From contig JAKISW010000006.1 of assembly GCA_021648375.1 (NCBI GenBank), positions 1 through 64,000 on the forward strand: a DNA stretch of 64,000 nt, read 5' to 3'. Positions 1-8,813 of the stretch are shown here, one piece after another. The position numbers and the translations under genes are program-made. This DNA comes from Devosiaceae bacterium. GTDB lineage: Bacteria; Pseudomonadota; Alphaproteobacteria; Rhizobiales; Devosiaceae. Below the pieces are notes generated by a model. The model was given only the letters and a program-made list of their open reading frames with translations. It was not told the DNA's origin and ran no database searches. Position 1 is the first letter of the stretch; every line of letters begins with the position of its first letter.

Positions 1-588
1 TTGGTCCCGATCTATCAAACGCCAAACACCAGCAAGAAACATCCGCAACACAGGATTTACCCTTACCTGTTGCGGGGGCTGGCAATTGAGCGACCCAATC
101 AGGTCTGGTGTGTAGATATCACCTACATTCCGATGCAGCGCGGGTTCCTGTATCTGGTGGCCATCATGGACTGGTACAGCCGCAAGGTTTTGAGCTGGCG
201 GTTATCCAATAGTATGGATGCTGATTTTTGCGTCGAGGCTCTGAAAGAGGCCATCGCCAAATATGGCAAGCCAGAGATCATGAACAGCGACCAAGGCAGC
301 CAGTTCACCGGCTTTGAATGGATCAAGGCACTAAAAGATGCCGACATAAAGATATCCATGGACGGTAAAGGTCGCTGGGTCGACAACCGGATGATCGAAC
401 GGCTCTGGCGGTCCCTGAAATATGAGTGTGTGTATATGAGGGCGTTCGAAATCGGTTCGCAGGCACGCACCGGGATCACAAAATGGCTGGCATACTACAA
501 CTCTGAGCGCCCGCATTCGACCCACGGAATATTGACACCAAACGAAGCCTATGAAAGAAAAACACAACCAACGAGATTGGCAGCCTAA
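1..588 (+). CDS. IS3-family transposase OrfB, 3' part
   Basis: C-terminal 195 residues of an IS3-type OrfB transposase, which cuts and joins the element's ends through a DDE/RNase H-fold integrase core. The catalytic pattern is visible: first Asp in the WCVDITYIP motif (about residue 39), second Asp in NSDQGSQFT (about residue 97), and the Glu in ERLWRSLKYE (about residue 133) with a Lys seven residues downstream, as is usual for IS3. Family members are about 270-290 residues, so the N-terminal part and OrfA lie upstream of the window; the TTG at base 1 is probably not the true start. The reading frame is intact to its stop. I cannot judge whether the whole element is active. Confidence 0.9.
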   Translation: MVPIYQTPNTSKKHPQHRIYPYLLRGLAIERPNQVWCVDITYIPMQRGFLYLVAIMDWYSRKVLSWRLSNSMDADFCVEALKEAIAKYGKPEIMNSDQGSQFTGFEWIKALKDADIKISMDGKGRWVDNRMIERLWRSLKYECVYMRAFEIGSQARTGITKWLAYYNSERPHSTHGILTPNEAYERKTQPTRLAA

Positions 589-636
589 ATGAAACCATGA
601 TCCATCTTAAACTGGCTGCCAACTGGTCGAAATAGT

Positions 637-650
637 AGGACCACCTCTCA
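637..650. repeat. Probable right terminal inverted repeat of the IS3 element
   Basis: The sequence AGGACCACCTC lies about 50 bases after the transposase stop. Many alphaproteobacterial IS3-family elements end in a GGACCACCTCA-like right repeat, matching a left end beginning TGAGGTGG. The left end is outside the window, so neither the repeat pairing nor the target duplication can be verified here. Confidence 0.5.
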
Positions 651-1129
651 TTTACGGTTCCCGACCATGACTAATCGAAGGGCGGTAACATTTGTTAGGT
701 AAAGCTTCAGCGACGTAAAGCTGCTTTTGGGGCACGTGCAACGAAAGCTCACTTTGTCCGCAATTCAGGTTTTACATCTTTGTCGCAGAACCGTTTGCCC
801 ATCCGAAGGATGTTTTGCTGGCAGCGCTCAATCTATTTGTCTCGCGGCTCGTATCGCTTCGCCAGTGACGCTTAAAAAGCTACTGGCAAAGCTGAGCCTA
901 CGACAGCGCGCCGCATTAGCGGCGGCGGCACTTGTGCCGCTTGGTGCACTATTGAAATGTCTCAATCCACAAAGCACTTCTATCGAAGATAGTTTTGCAC
1001 TACACCCGCTAGCCAAACCCCCTGCCCCGTGATAGTTACCGGCGCCAACTGCCCGATTGCAGCGATTCTTTAGCAGGCAGTGTGAATTTCAATAATTCGA
1101 ACCAAATTCAAACACCCAGGAGACTGGCC
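651..1129. other. Intergenic region between IS end and guaB, no convincing gene
   Basis: About 480 bases. The short open frames here have no recognisable domain, no ribosome binding site and a composition unlike neighbouring genes. A GCGGCAC/GTGCCGC inverted repeat (925-940) is the only strong local structure. The guaB ribosome binding site (AGGAGA, about 1118-1123) is at the right edge. A promoter for guaB is presumably within it, but I could not assign one. Confidence 0.5.
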
Positions 1130-2632
1130 ATGGCACAGATAATTTCTTCAATCACCGGAGAAGAAGCGCTGACATTTGACGATGTTTTGCTGCAACCGGA
1201 TGCATCCAGCGTTATTCCTGCTGAAGTTGATCTGAAAACCCGCATAACGGCCGATATTGAGCTCAATATTCCAATCCTATCCTCAGCAATGGATACCGTA
1301 ACCGAAAGCAATATGGCCATTGCCATGGCTCAAGCCGGGGGCATGGGCGTTATCCATCGCAATATGGAACCGCACGAGCAGGCCGAGCAGGTAAAACAGG
1401 TAAAAAGTTTTGAAAGCGGCATGGTGGTAAACCCCATCACCATCGGGCCAAAAGCTACTCTGGCCGATGCTCATAACCTCATGCAAAATCACAAAATTTC
1501 CGGCATTCCTGTTGTCGAAAATGGCGAAAAAGGCGGACGGGCCAAAGGTAAGCTGGTTGGCATATTAACTCACCGCGATGTCAGGTTTGCCTCTGACCCC
1601 ATGCAGTTGGTTTCAGAATTGATGACCCATGAAAATCTGATAACGGTTTTTGAAGGCGTGTCCCAGGATGATGCCAAACGACTGCTTCATACCCATCGCA
1701 TTGAAAAATTGTTAGTGGTGGATGAAAATCATAATTGCATAGGCCTGATAACCGTAAAAGATATGGAAAAGGCCAAACTGAACCCTGATGCCATTAAAGA
1801 TGGCAGAGGGCGCCTAAGGGTGGGAGCTGCATCATCCGTGGGTGAAAAAGGGTTTTTGCGCTCCATGGCCCTGATCGAGGCGGGAGTGGACCTGTTGGTA
1901 ATCGACACCGCCCACGGCCATTCAATTCATGTGATCGAAGCTGTGAAAAAAATTAAAGAAGCCTCCGGATCAACCCGCGTAGTGGCTGGAAATGTAGCAA
2001 CCGCCAGCGCCACCAGAGCGTTGATCGAAGCGGGAGCCGATGCCGTAAAAGTTGGCATTGGTCCCGGCTCCATCTGCACCACCCGCATTGTGGCCGGTGT
2101 TGGCGTGCCCCAGCTTGCCGCAATTATGGCCTGTGCCAAAGAAGCGGAAACAAGCGATATTCCTATCATTGCCGATGGGGGAATAAAATTCTCCGGTGAC
2201 ATGGCCAAGGCTCTGGCGGGGGGCGCATCATGCGTTATGATTGGCTCTTTACTGGCGGGAACCGATGAAAGCCCCGGGGAGGTATATCTTTATCAGGGAC
2301 GCTCCTATAAATCCTATCGAGGCATGGGCTCGGTGGGGGCAATGGCTCGCGGGTCTGCTGATCGCTATTTTCAACAAGAAGTTGCCGACCAGATGAAACT
2401 GGTGCCGGAAGGCGTTGAGGGTCAGGTTCCATATAAAGGGGCGGCCGGAAATGTTTTACACCAGCTGACGGGTGGACTAAGGGCTTCCATGGGCTATACC
2501 GGTGCGCCAAATCTAACCAGTTTCAGGCGCGATGCCACTTTTGTTAAAATTTCTGGTGCCGCCCTAAACGAAAGCCATGTTCATGACGTATCCATTACTC
2601 GGGAAAGCCCCAACTATAGAAGCGGACAATAA
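1130..2632 (+). CDS. guaB: Inosine-5'-monophosphate dehydrogenase
   Basis: Oxidises IMP to XMP with NAD+, the first committed step of guanine nucleotide synthesis, in the cytosol. 500 residues, the usual family length. The N-terminal barrel strand ALTFDDVLLQP is followed by two CBS domains (about residues 95-215). The barrel resumes with the catalytic loop GPGSICTTR, whose nucleophilic Cys is about residue 316, and the MGSVGAM segment of the flap follows. I place the start at the ATG at 1130 because AGGAGA lies six bases upstream; a GTG at 1082 is in frame but has no such site. The stop overlaps the next start by one base (TAATG), indicating translational coupling to the methyltransferase. 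The guaA gene two positions downstream completes the GMP branch. Confidence 0.97.
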   Translation: MAQIISSITGEEALTFDDVLLQPDASSVIPAEVDLKTRITADIELNIPILSSAMDTVTESNMAIAMAQAGGMGVIHRNMEPHEQAEQVKQVKSFESGMVVNPITIGPKATLADAHNLMQNHKISGIPVVENGEKGGRAKGKLVGILTHRDVRFASDPMQLVSELMTHENLITVFEGVSQDDAKRLLHTHRIEKLLVVDENHNCIGLITVKDMEKAKLNPDAIKDGRGRLRVGAASSVGEKGFLRSMALIEAGVDLLVIDTAHGHSIHVIEAVKKIKEASGSTRVVAGNVATASATRALIEAGADAVKVGIGPGSICTTRIVAGVGVPQLAAIMACAKEAETSDIPIIADGGIKFSGDMAKALAGGASCVMIGSLLAGTDESPGEVYLYQGRSYKSYRGMGSVGAMARGSADRYFQQEVADQMKLVPEGVEGQVPYKGAAGNVLHQLTGGLRASMGYTGAPNLTSFRRDATFVKISGAALNESHVHDVSITRESPNYRSGQ

Positions 2633-3924
2633 TGCGCCTTTCAGGAAGAATAGCTGCTGCAATCGAAATAATTGACGGTTTGAACGAGAGAGCCAGACCG
2701 GTTTCTCTGGCACTAAAAGACTGGGGTCAGGCCAATCGTTTTGCCGGTTCAAAGGATCGGGCTGCCATTGGCAATCTGGTTTATGATGTAATGCGAAAAC
2801 GAGCCTCCCATCAATTTTCCATGCAATCTGAAAACGGACGGGCATTGGTTTTGAGCGCAATAGTGCGCGATTGGGGCATTGAACTGGAAGAACTTGAAGC
2901 CGCTTTTGGAAGCGATAATTTCGCTCCCGAAGAAATTTCACCAGAAGAGAAAAAACTGCTGTTGGCAAAAAACCCGCTGAAAAATGCTCCCGAGCATATT
3001 CAAGCCAACATCCCTGAATGGCTGATAGCAAGTTTTGAAAAAAGCTTTGGCAAAAACTGGCTTGAACAGGCCCAGGCCCAAAGCATGCGCCCTCCCCTGG
3101 ATATGCGGGTGAACAACCTGAAGTCCAGCCCTGAAAAGGTACAAAAAAGCCTGGAGAGATTTTCTCCACAAGCGATGGAAATCGCAATCATGGGGTTGCG
3201 TATTCTGCCGGGAGAAAAAGCCGAGCGTATTGCCAACATTTCAGCTGATGAAGCCTATAAAAAGGGCTGGGTGGAAATTCAGGATCAGGGCAGCCAGATC
3301 GTCTCAGCCCTAAGCAATGCCAAACCGGGCGAGCAGGTGTTGGATTTTTGTGCCGGAGGTGGCGGCAAGACTCTAGCCCTTGCGGCGATAATGGAGAACA
3401 AGGGACAGATATTTGCCCATGATTCAGATCGCAATCGGCTGGCTCCGATTTTTGATCGCTTGAAGCGGGCCGGCATTCGCAATGTTCAGGTGCGCTCACC
3501 TCAAGAAGGGGCATTGGATAATCTTGTTGGGCGCATGGACAAGGTCGTAATTGACGCCCCCTGCACCGGCACCGGCACATGGAGAAGGCACCCGGATTCT
3601 CGCTGGCGTCTCAGCCCTGCTCAACTTGAAAAAAGGATTGAGGAGCAAGCGCAAATTCTTGACGAGGCAAAGAAATTCCTGCGGCCGGGTGGCGAACTTA
3701 TCTATATCACCTGCTCAATATTACCTGAGGAGAATATCAAACAGATTGAATCATTTATCACCAAAAACAAAGAATTTGATTCAATCGATATGGAGAAACG
3801 CTGGAAGGATATTTATCCCAAATCCAGCCAGCAGCCGATATTTGACCGGCGCGGTGCAACTCTTTCTCCGCTCTCCACTGACACCGACGGATTTTACATT
3901 TCAATCCTGGCACTTAACAATTAG
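2632..3924 (+). CDS. RsmB/NOP-family 16S rRNA (cytosine-C5) methyltransferase
   Basis: SAM-dependent RNA m5C methyltransferase, 430 residues. An N-terminal NusB-like helical region (about 1-150) precedes a Rossmann methyltransferase domain with the SAM loop VLDFCAGGGGKT (about residue 236). The two family cysteines are present: Cys311 in DAPCTGTGTWRR (motif IV) and Cys361 in YITCSILPEEN (motif VI). In this family one cysteine forms the covalent adduct with cytosine and the other assists release. RsmB in E. coli modifies C967 of 16S rRNA; assigning the same target here is inference. It is coupled to guaB (TAATG) and lies 26 bases before guaA, an arrangement I associate with Hyphomicrobiales. 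Confidence 0.9.
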   Translation: MRLSGRIAAAIEIIDGLNERARPVSLALKDWGQANRFAGSKDRAAIGNLVYDVMRKRASHQFSMQSENGRALVLSAIVRDWGIELEELEAAFGSDNFAPEEISPEEKKLLLAKNPLKNAPEHIQANIPEWLIASFEKSFGKNWLEQAQAQSMRPPLDMRVNNLKSSPEKVQKSLERFSPQAMEIAIMGLRILPGEKAERIANISADEAYKKGWVEIQDQGSQIVSALSNAKPGEQVLDFCAGGGGKTLALAAIMENKGQIFAHDSDRNRLAPIFDRLKRAGIRNVQVRSPQEGALDNLVGRMDKVVIDAPCTGTGTWRRHPDSRWRLSPAQLEKRIEEQAQILDEAKKFLRPGGELIYITCSILPEENIKQIESFITKNKEFDSIDMEKRWKDIYPKSSQQPIFDRRGATLSPLSTDTDGFYISILALNN

Positions 3925-3950
3925 GGTCTAGACCCTAACCGCAGCAAATA

Positions 3951-5519
3951 ATGAGCCTTATGAACAATCAAAAACATCAAGCCATTCTCATCGTCGATTT
4001 TGGCTCTCAGGTCACCCAGCTTATTGCCCGCCGATTGCGCGAGCTTAATGTCTATTGTGAAATTCACCCCTATTCCAGCGCCGCTGATGTTTTGAAAAAC
4101 CTGCAACCAAAAGGCATAATTCTTTCGGGTGGACCGGCCAGCGTGCTCGACAAAGATGCTCCGACAATTGCACCTGAATTGCTCGACGAAGATGTGCCGA
4201 TATTGGGCATTTGTTACGGGCAGCAGGCGCTTTGTGTTGCGCTCGGTGGAAAGGTGGAAGCTGGACATAATCGCGAATTTGGTCGTGCCGACGTGAGCCC
4301 GCAAAAATCCTGCTCAATATTCGATGGAGTGTGGGAAACAGGTGGCAAATATCAGGTATGGATGAGCCATGGAGACAGAGTCAGCAAACTGCCAGAAGGG
4401 TTTGAAATTGTTGCAACTTCTGTCGGCGCGCCCATGGCAGTTATCGCCAATGAAGAAAAGCGCATATGGGCCACCCAATTTCATCCGGAGGTTTATCACA
4501 CCCCGGACGGGATCAGGTTGTTTGAAAATTTCGTAAAGAAAATATGTGGCTGCACAGGCGACTGGACAATGGCCACCTATCGCCAGCAGGCCATCGAAAA
4601 AATCCGCCAGCAGGTTGGTTCAAACCGGGTAATTTGTGGCCTTTCCGGTGGCGTTGACAGTTCGGTTGCCGCTGTGCTTTTACACGAGGCCATTGGCGAT
4701 CAGTTAACCTGCGTTTTTGTTGATCACGGCTTATTGCGAAAAGACGAAGCTGAGCAGGTGGTGAGCATGTTCTCACAAAATTATAACATCTCGCTCATTC
4801 ATGCCCAGCATCAGGATCGGTTCATTGGAAAATTGGCAGGAGTTAGTGACCCTGAAAAAAAACGCAAGATAATCGGCGCTTTGTTTATCGAAGCATTTGA
4901 GGATGTTGCCAACAAGCTGGGCGATGTGAAATTTTTAGCGCAGGGCACGCTATATCCTGATGTTATTGAAAGCGTTTCCTTCACCGGCGGTCCATCGCAA
5001 ACCATAAAATCTCACCACAATGTTGGTGGCTTGCCAGAGCGTATGAATATGGAACTGGTTGAGCCATTGCGCGAATTGTTCAAGGACGAGGTTCGCGATC
5101 TGGGGCGCGAGTTGGGCCTGCCGGACGAATTTGTCGGGCGTCATCCCTTTCCCGGTCCCGGTCTTGCCATTCGCTGTCCTGGAGAAGTTACACCTGAAAA
5201 GCTGGAAATTTTAAGGGCGGCGGATGCGGTTTATCTGGATGAAATCCGCAAAAGCGGCCTTTATGATAAAATATGGCAGGCCTTTGCGGTTTTGCTGCCG
5301 GTGCAAACTGTCGGAGTAATGGGGGATGGTCGAACCTATGAATTTGTCTGCGCCCTGCGGGCTGTGACTTCGGTTGATGGAATGACCGCGGATTTTTATC
5401 CCTATGAAATGGAATTTTTAGGCCGGGCCGCCACCCGCATCATCAACGAAGTGCCGGGCATCAACAGGGTGGTTTATGACATTACGTCAAAACCACCAGG
5501 CACCATTGAGTGGGAGTGA
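3951..5519 (+). CDS. guaA: GMP synthase (glutamine-hydrolysing)
   Basis: Converts XMP to GMP using ATP and glutamine. 522 residues, the normal length for the fused bacterial enzyme. A class I glutamine amidotransferase domain (about 10-200) carries the nucleophilic elbow GICYGQQ with Cys88 and the HPEVYHT segment with the catalytic His and Glu. The ATP pyrophosphatase domain has the P-loop GLSGGVDSS (about 229-237). The C-terminal dimerisation domain ends in the family-typical DITSKPPGTIEWE. ATG codons at 3951 and 3960 are both possible starts. It is followed directly by an intrinsic terminator, closing the guaB-rsmB-guaA unit. Confidence 0.97.
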   Translation: MSLMNNQKHQAILIVDFGSQVTQLIARRLRELNVYCEIHPYSSAADVLKNLQPKGIILSGGPASVLDKDAPTIAPELLDEDVPILGICYGQQALCVALGGKVEAGHNREFGRADVSPQKSCSIFDGVWETGGKYQVWMSHGDRVSKLPEGFEIVATSVGAPMAVIANEEKRIWATQFHPEVYHTPDGIRLFENFVKKICGCTGDWTMATYRQQAIEKIRQQVGSNRVICGLSGGVDSSVAAVLLHEAIGDQLTCVFVDHGLLRKDEAEQVVSMFSQNYNISLIHAQHQDRFIGKLAGVSDPEKKRKIIGALFIEAFEDVANKLGDVKFLAQGTLYPDVIESVSFTGGPSQTIKSHHNVGGLPERMNMELVEPLRELFKDEVRDLGRELGLPDEFVGRHPFPGPGLAIRCPGEVTPEKLEILRAADAVYLDEIRKSGLYDKIWQAFAVLLPVQTVGVMGDGRTYEFVCALRAVTSVDGMTADFYPYEMEFLGRAATRIINEVPGINRVVYDITSKPPGTIEWE

Positions 5520-5538
5520 GCACCGACCGCTCTGCGGT

Positions 5539-5561
5539 AAAAACGCTTGAGAAGCGTTTTT
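5539..5561 (+). terminator. Intrinsic terminator after guaA
   Basis: AAAAACGCTT, a GAG triloop, then AAGCGTTTTT form a perfect 10-bp stem ending in a run of T, starting 19 bases after the guaA stop. The next gene is convergent (minus strand). A short ACCGC/GCGGT hairpin sits immediately upstream. Confidence 0.8.
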
Positions 5562-5855
5562 AGGTGCGAACGCGCTGAGCGACGCCGCGAAGCGCAAGGA
5601 ACGAGCGACGAACGCCCGGAGAGCTATGCTCGAAGGGCCAGCAAGCAACCAGACCGGCACAGTCTCGATTGGCACAATTAGATTGGCACAACCTCGGTCC
5701 GGCACAGTCTAAGTCTTTATTTTGTCGCGTTTCCGAAACAGTAACTTCGTTTCTGCTCTTTTGTGCCTCACGCCGGCGGGCTGGAAAACCGGGACCACCC
5801 CCGGGTCAAGCCCGAGGGCATGCTTTTTCTAAATACGCTCTAAACCGGAATAGTC
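5562..5855. repeat. Gene-free stretch with degenerate short repeats and a partial palindromic element
   Basis: No gene seen. CCGGCACAGTCT occurs at 5654-5665 and again at 5699-5710, with related TTGGCACAA copies between them. Two tandem 16-base copies (ACCGGAATAGTCTCAG at 5844-5859, ACCGGCAAAGTCTCAG at 5860-5875) run into the end of the convergent oppF-like gene. Between them lies CCCCGGGTCAAGCCCGAGGGCATG (hairpin, about 5798-5821), matching the 3' half of the palindromic elements at 9844-9970 and 28803-28933. Confidence 0.6.
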
Positions 5856-6860
5856 TCAGACCGGCAAAGTCTCAGATAACTTATCCAAATCAACCACAGG
5901 GCGATCCTTATACAGGTAACAAGACGCCGCCTGATATTTCTCAATGCGAAACATTGGCGATAGTGTTTTGCAGCTATCACTTGCCTTGGCGCAGCGACCA
6001 TAAAAGGGACAACCATTTTCAGCCCCATCATTTTCACGGGTAAAAATCTTGTCCTTACCCCAGCGTTGTTCAAGGTCGGGCCATGGAATGGAATCAATCA
6101 ATAATTGCGTATAGGGGTGGCTTGGACTGGTGATTACGGTTTCCACATCTCCCGCTTCCATCACCGCGCCCTTATAAAGCACCACGATCGAATTTGCGAT
6201 ATGATAGGCCGTGGTCAGATCATGGGTAATATAGATTATGGACACGCCATGATCGCGCTGAAGATTACGAAGGGTTTCAAGAATGCTGGCCCGCAGCGAG
6301 GCATCAACCATTGAAACCGGCTCATCGGCAATCAGCAAGCGGGGTTTGAGCAGTAACGCTCTGGCCACATTGATGCGCTGGCGCTGACCACCCGATAATT
6401 GGTGAGGAAAACGCCCGATTACATCTTCAGGGCGCAAACCAACCGCTGTCAAAGCTTCATCTATTTTATCCTGAGCTTCAGTTTTGGATTTTGCCAGTTT
6501 GAAGCGCTTGATCGGCACGGTTAAAAGATGATCGACCGTATAAAACGGATTAAAAACCGCAAACGGATCCTGAAAAACCGCCTGCACTTCACGCCGGAAT
6601 TCCAGTTTTTCAGCTCCCCTAAGAGTGCTGATATCCCTGCCCCGATAAATTATCTGACCGGTGGTTGGTTTAATAAAACCCAAAAGCAACATGGCAAGAG
6701 TGGTTTTACCCGATCCACTCTCCCCGGCGATAGTGAGAATAGTTGGATCATCCTCACCCATATTCAGGGAAAACGGCTGCAACGCCGTTGTTTGCTCAGG
6801 CTTTATCAGGCCTTTCGAATAGACCTTGGAGACGTTTTGCAATTCTAAAAGATTGGCCAA
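5856..6860 (-). CDS. ABC transporter ATP-binding protein, OppF/DppF type
   Basis: Cytoplasmic ATPase powering a peptide/opine/nickel-family importer; 334 residues. Walker A is GESGSGKTT (about residue 46), the signature LSGGQRQR (about 155), and Walker B LLIADEPVS. The C-terminal oligopeptide-transporter extension contains the CPFYGRCAKA cysteine segment that often marks this subfamily. The start is TTG at 6860, chosen because GGAGG lies seven bases upstream; it is two bases after the stop of the upstream ATPase gene. It is the last gene of a five-gene minus-strand operon (binding protein, two permeases, two ATPases). Its 3' end overlaps a 16-base tandem repeat. The transported substrate is unknown. 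Confidence 0.92.
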   Translation of the reverse strand: MANLLELQNVSKVYSKGLIKPEQTTALQPFSLNMGEDDPTILTIAGESGSGKTTLAMLLLGFIKPTTGQIIYRGRDISTLRGAEKLEFRREVQAVFQDPFAVFNPFYTVDHLLTVPIKRFKLAKSKTEAQDKIDEALTAVGLRPEDVIGRFPHQLSGGQRQRINVARALLLKPRLLIADEPVSMVDASLRASILETLRNLQRDHGVSIIYITHDLTTAYHIANSIVVLYKGAVMEAGDVETVITSPSHPYTQLLIDSIPWPDLEQRWGKDKIFTRENDGAENGCPFYGRCAKASDSCKTLSPMFRIEKYQAASCYLYKDRPVVDLDKLSETLPV

Positions 6861-6862
6861 TT

Positions 6863-7900
6863 TTAAGCCTCCCCGGTAAATTTGTGGCAGGTTACAACTC
6901 GACCGCCATCAAGTGTTGCAACTTCGGGGCGTTGTGTTTTGCAGATATCCATCACGCTTTCGCAACGCGGATTAAACGCGCAGCCGCCGGGCAGACGTAA
7001 TAATGAGGGTGCTAATCCGGGAATCCCCTGAAATACGCCTTTATTTTTGAGATTGGGCAGGCAATTAATCAACGCCTTGGAATAGGGATGTTTGGGATCG
7101 GTGAACATTTCGCGCACCGTGCAAACTTCCACCAGCCGTCCCGCATACATCACCGCCACCTTGTCCACAAACTGGGCCATAAGTCCCATATCATGGCCGA
7201 TCAGAATAACTGCGGCATTGATCTGCTTTTGCACCTTGTCAATGGTTTCCATAACCTGACGCTGGGTCACCACATCCAAAGCACTGGTTGGCTCATCGGC
7301 AATAATCACCTGCGGTTGCAGCAAGATGCCAATGGCAATGCAAACCCTTTGCTTCATGCCGCCGCTAAGCTCGTGGGGGTGCATTTTGAAAACAGAGGCC
7401 GGCAGATCAACAGAGCGCAATGAGTTGATGCAGCGATCATAAACTTCGCTTTTGGATTCATCTGGCATGTGGGCGCGAACGGCATCAACCATCTGCGCAC
7501 CAATCCTGATGACAGGGTTTAGTGAATTCATCGCGCCTTGAGGAATGTAGGAGATTTTTTGCAAGCGAGCCTGGCGCATTTCTTCCGGGCTAAGCTCAAT
7601 GAGGTCGTCCCCACCCACAATAACCTTCCCGCTCTCGATACGGCCCGGAGATTTGATCATTCGCATCATGGCCAGAGCCAGAGTGCTTTTACCCGAGCCG
7701 GATTCACCAACAATCCCCAGCTTTTCTCCAGCTTTAAGGGAAAAACTAACATCATCCAGAGCCACCGCCCGGCCAGCGTCGGTAAAATAGGTGACCTCAA
7801 GATTCTTCACATCCAGAATCGGAAAGGCCGATCTATCAACCTTGTTGGATTTTGCAGGCGAAGAATTCAGTTTTTTTGCATTTGCAACTATCGAGTTCAT
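6863..7900 (-). CDS. ABC transporter ATP-binding protein, OppD/DppD type
   Basis: Second ATPase of the importer, 345 residues, pairing with the OppF-type subunit as a heterodimer. Walker A GESGSGKST (about residue 60), signature LSGGMKQR (about 176), Walker B VIIADEPTSALD and the switch His in LIGHDMG are all present. The C-terminal OppD extension includes CAFNPRCESVMDIC, whose cysteines can hold a cluster in some family members. An AGG sits close before the ATG. The gene is six bases after the upstream permease gene and two bases before the next ATPase gene. Confidence 0.92.
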   Translation of the reverse strand: MNSIVANAKKLNSSPAKSNKVDRSAFPILDVKNLEVTYFTDAGRAVALDDVSFSLKAGEKLGIVGESGSGKSTLALAMMRMIKSPGRIESGKVIVGGDDLIELSPEEMRQARLQKISYIPQGAMNSLNPVIRIGAQMVDAVRAHMPDESKSEVYDRCINSLRSVDLPASVFKMHPHELSGGMKQRVCIAIGILLQPQVIIADEPTSALDVVTQRQVMETIDKVQKQINAAVILIGHDMGLMAQFVDKVAVMYAGRLVEVCTVREMFTDPKHPYSKALINCLPNLKNKGVFQGIPGLAPSLLRLPGGCAFNPRCESVMDICKTQRPEVATLDGGRVVTCHKFTGEA

Positions 7901-7906
7901 TATAAC

Positions 7907-8803
7907 CTACTCCGACCTGCGAATGCGAGGGTTGGACAATTCATCAAGCCCCATATTGATAAGGGCCAATGATCCAAGGATTAAAATCATGCCAAGGGAT
8001 GGAATAATCGGCCACCACCACCAGCCATTAAAAAACGCGCCCTGAGACTGGGCCAGCCATATAATATTGCCCAACAAAGGTTCGCGAAGCGGGCCAAGCC
8101 CAAGCACTGCAAGATAAAAGGCTGCAAATACCGCCAGAAATATCTGCCCGACAAAAGCGGCCGCCACAAAGGGCAGCAGGTTAGGCAAAATTTCCTTGAA
8201 AATAATGCCCATATCACTAACCCCGGAAAGTTTGGCAACAGAAACAAACTGGCGCTCTTTCATGGTCAATACCTGCGAGCGAATAACCAGAGTTGGTCCC
8301 ATCCACGCCAGCATCACAACGATCAATGCCATGGTGAAAATCGTTACCGATCGCTTGTCCAGCGATCCGGCAACCACGACCTGAATCAGCATCACCGGAA
8401 TTGGAGTAAGTATCTGGCATACCGTGCGGATACTGGCATCAACCCATCCGCCGAAATAGGCGGAAACAAACCCTAGAACAACGCCTATAAATGTGCCAAT
8501 TCCTCCCGCTACCACGCCGATAAAGGCGGTTTGCCACATGCCAACCACCATTGCTGCCATCAAATCCCGGCCATAAAAATCGGTCCCGAACGGATACTCC
8601 CAACTTGGTGGCCGCTTGGATGGCACAGACAAGGGATAAGCGTCTTTTGGATCGACAAAAAACTGCCCGAACAGCGTGAAGGCCACCAATATAAGAAGAA
8701 TTACAAGGCCGATACCAAGGCTTTTATTGCGCCCCAGATATCTAAGGAATGGAAATAACCATCCGGTTTTTTGTGGTTTATGCGGAGCTGTTGAAATTGT
8801 CAT
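7907..8803 (-). CDS. ABC transporter permease, OppC/DppC type
   Basis: Inner-membrane permease of 298 residues. One N-terminal membrane helix (about 20-45) is followed by a large periplasmic loop and the five-helix permease core. The EAA-like cytoplasmic loop (SVAKLSGVSDMGIIFKEILP) contacts the ATPases. I prefer the start at 8803 over an upstream in-frame codon at 8839 because TAGGAG lies seven bases before it and the longer form would overlap the preceding gene. It pairs with the OppB-type permease directly upstream. Confidence 0.9.
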   Translation of the reverse strand: MTISTAPHKPQKTGWLFPFLRYLGRNKSLGIGLVILLILVAFTLFGQFFVDPKDAYPLSVPSKRPPSWEYPFGTDFYGRDLMAAMVVGMWQTAFIGVVAGGIGTFIGVVLGFVSAYFGGWVDASIRTVCQILTPIPVMLIQVVVAGSLDKRSVTIFTMALIVVMLAWMGPTLVIRSQVLTMKERQFVSVAKLSGVSDMGIIFKEILPNLLPFVAAAFVGQIFLAVFAAFYLAVLGLGPLREPLLGNIIWLAQSQGAFFNGWWWWPIIPSLGMILILGSLALINMGLDELSNPRIRRSE

Positions 8804-8813
8804 TTTTTCGCTC

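Noticed and set aside
727..1032. 101-residue open frame after the IS end
   Set aside because: No domain, no ribosome binding site, and frames on both strands are open here; composition is not like neighbouring genes.
5654..5875. Short repeats considered as a CRISPR array
   Set aside because: Units are 12-16 bases, irregularly spaced and divergent, with no spacers of constant length and no cas gene.
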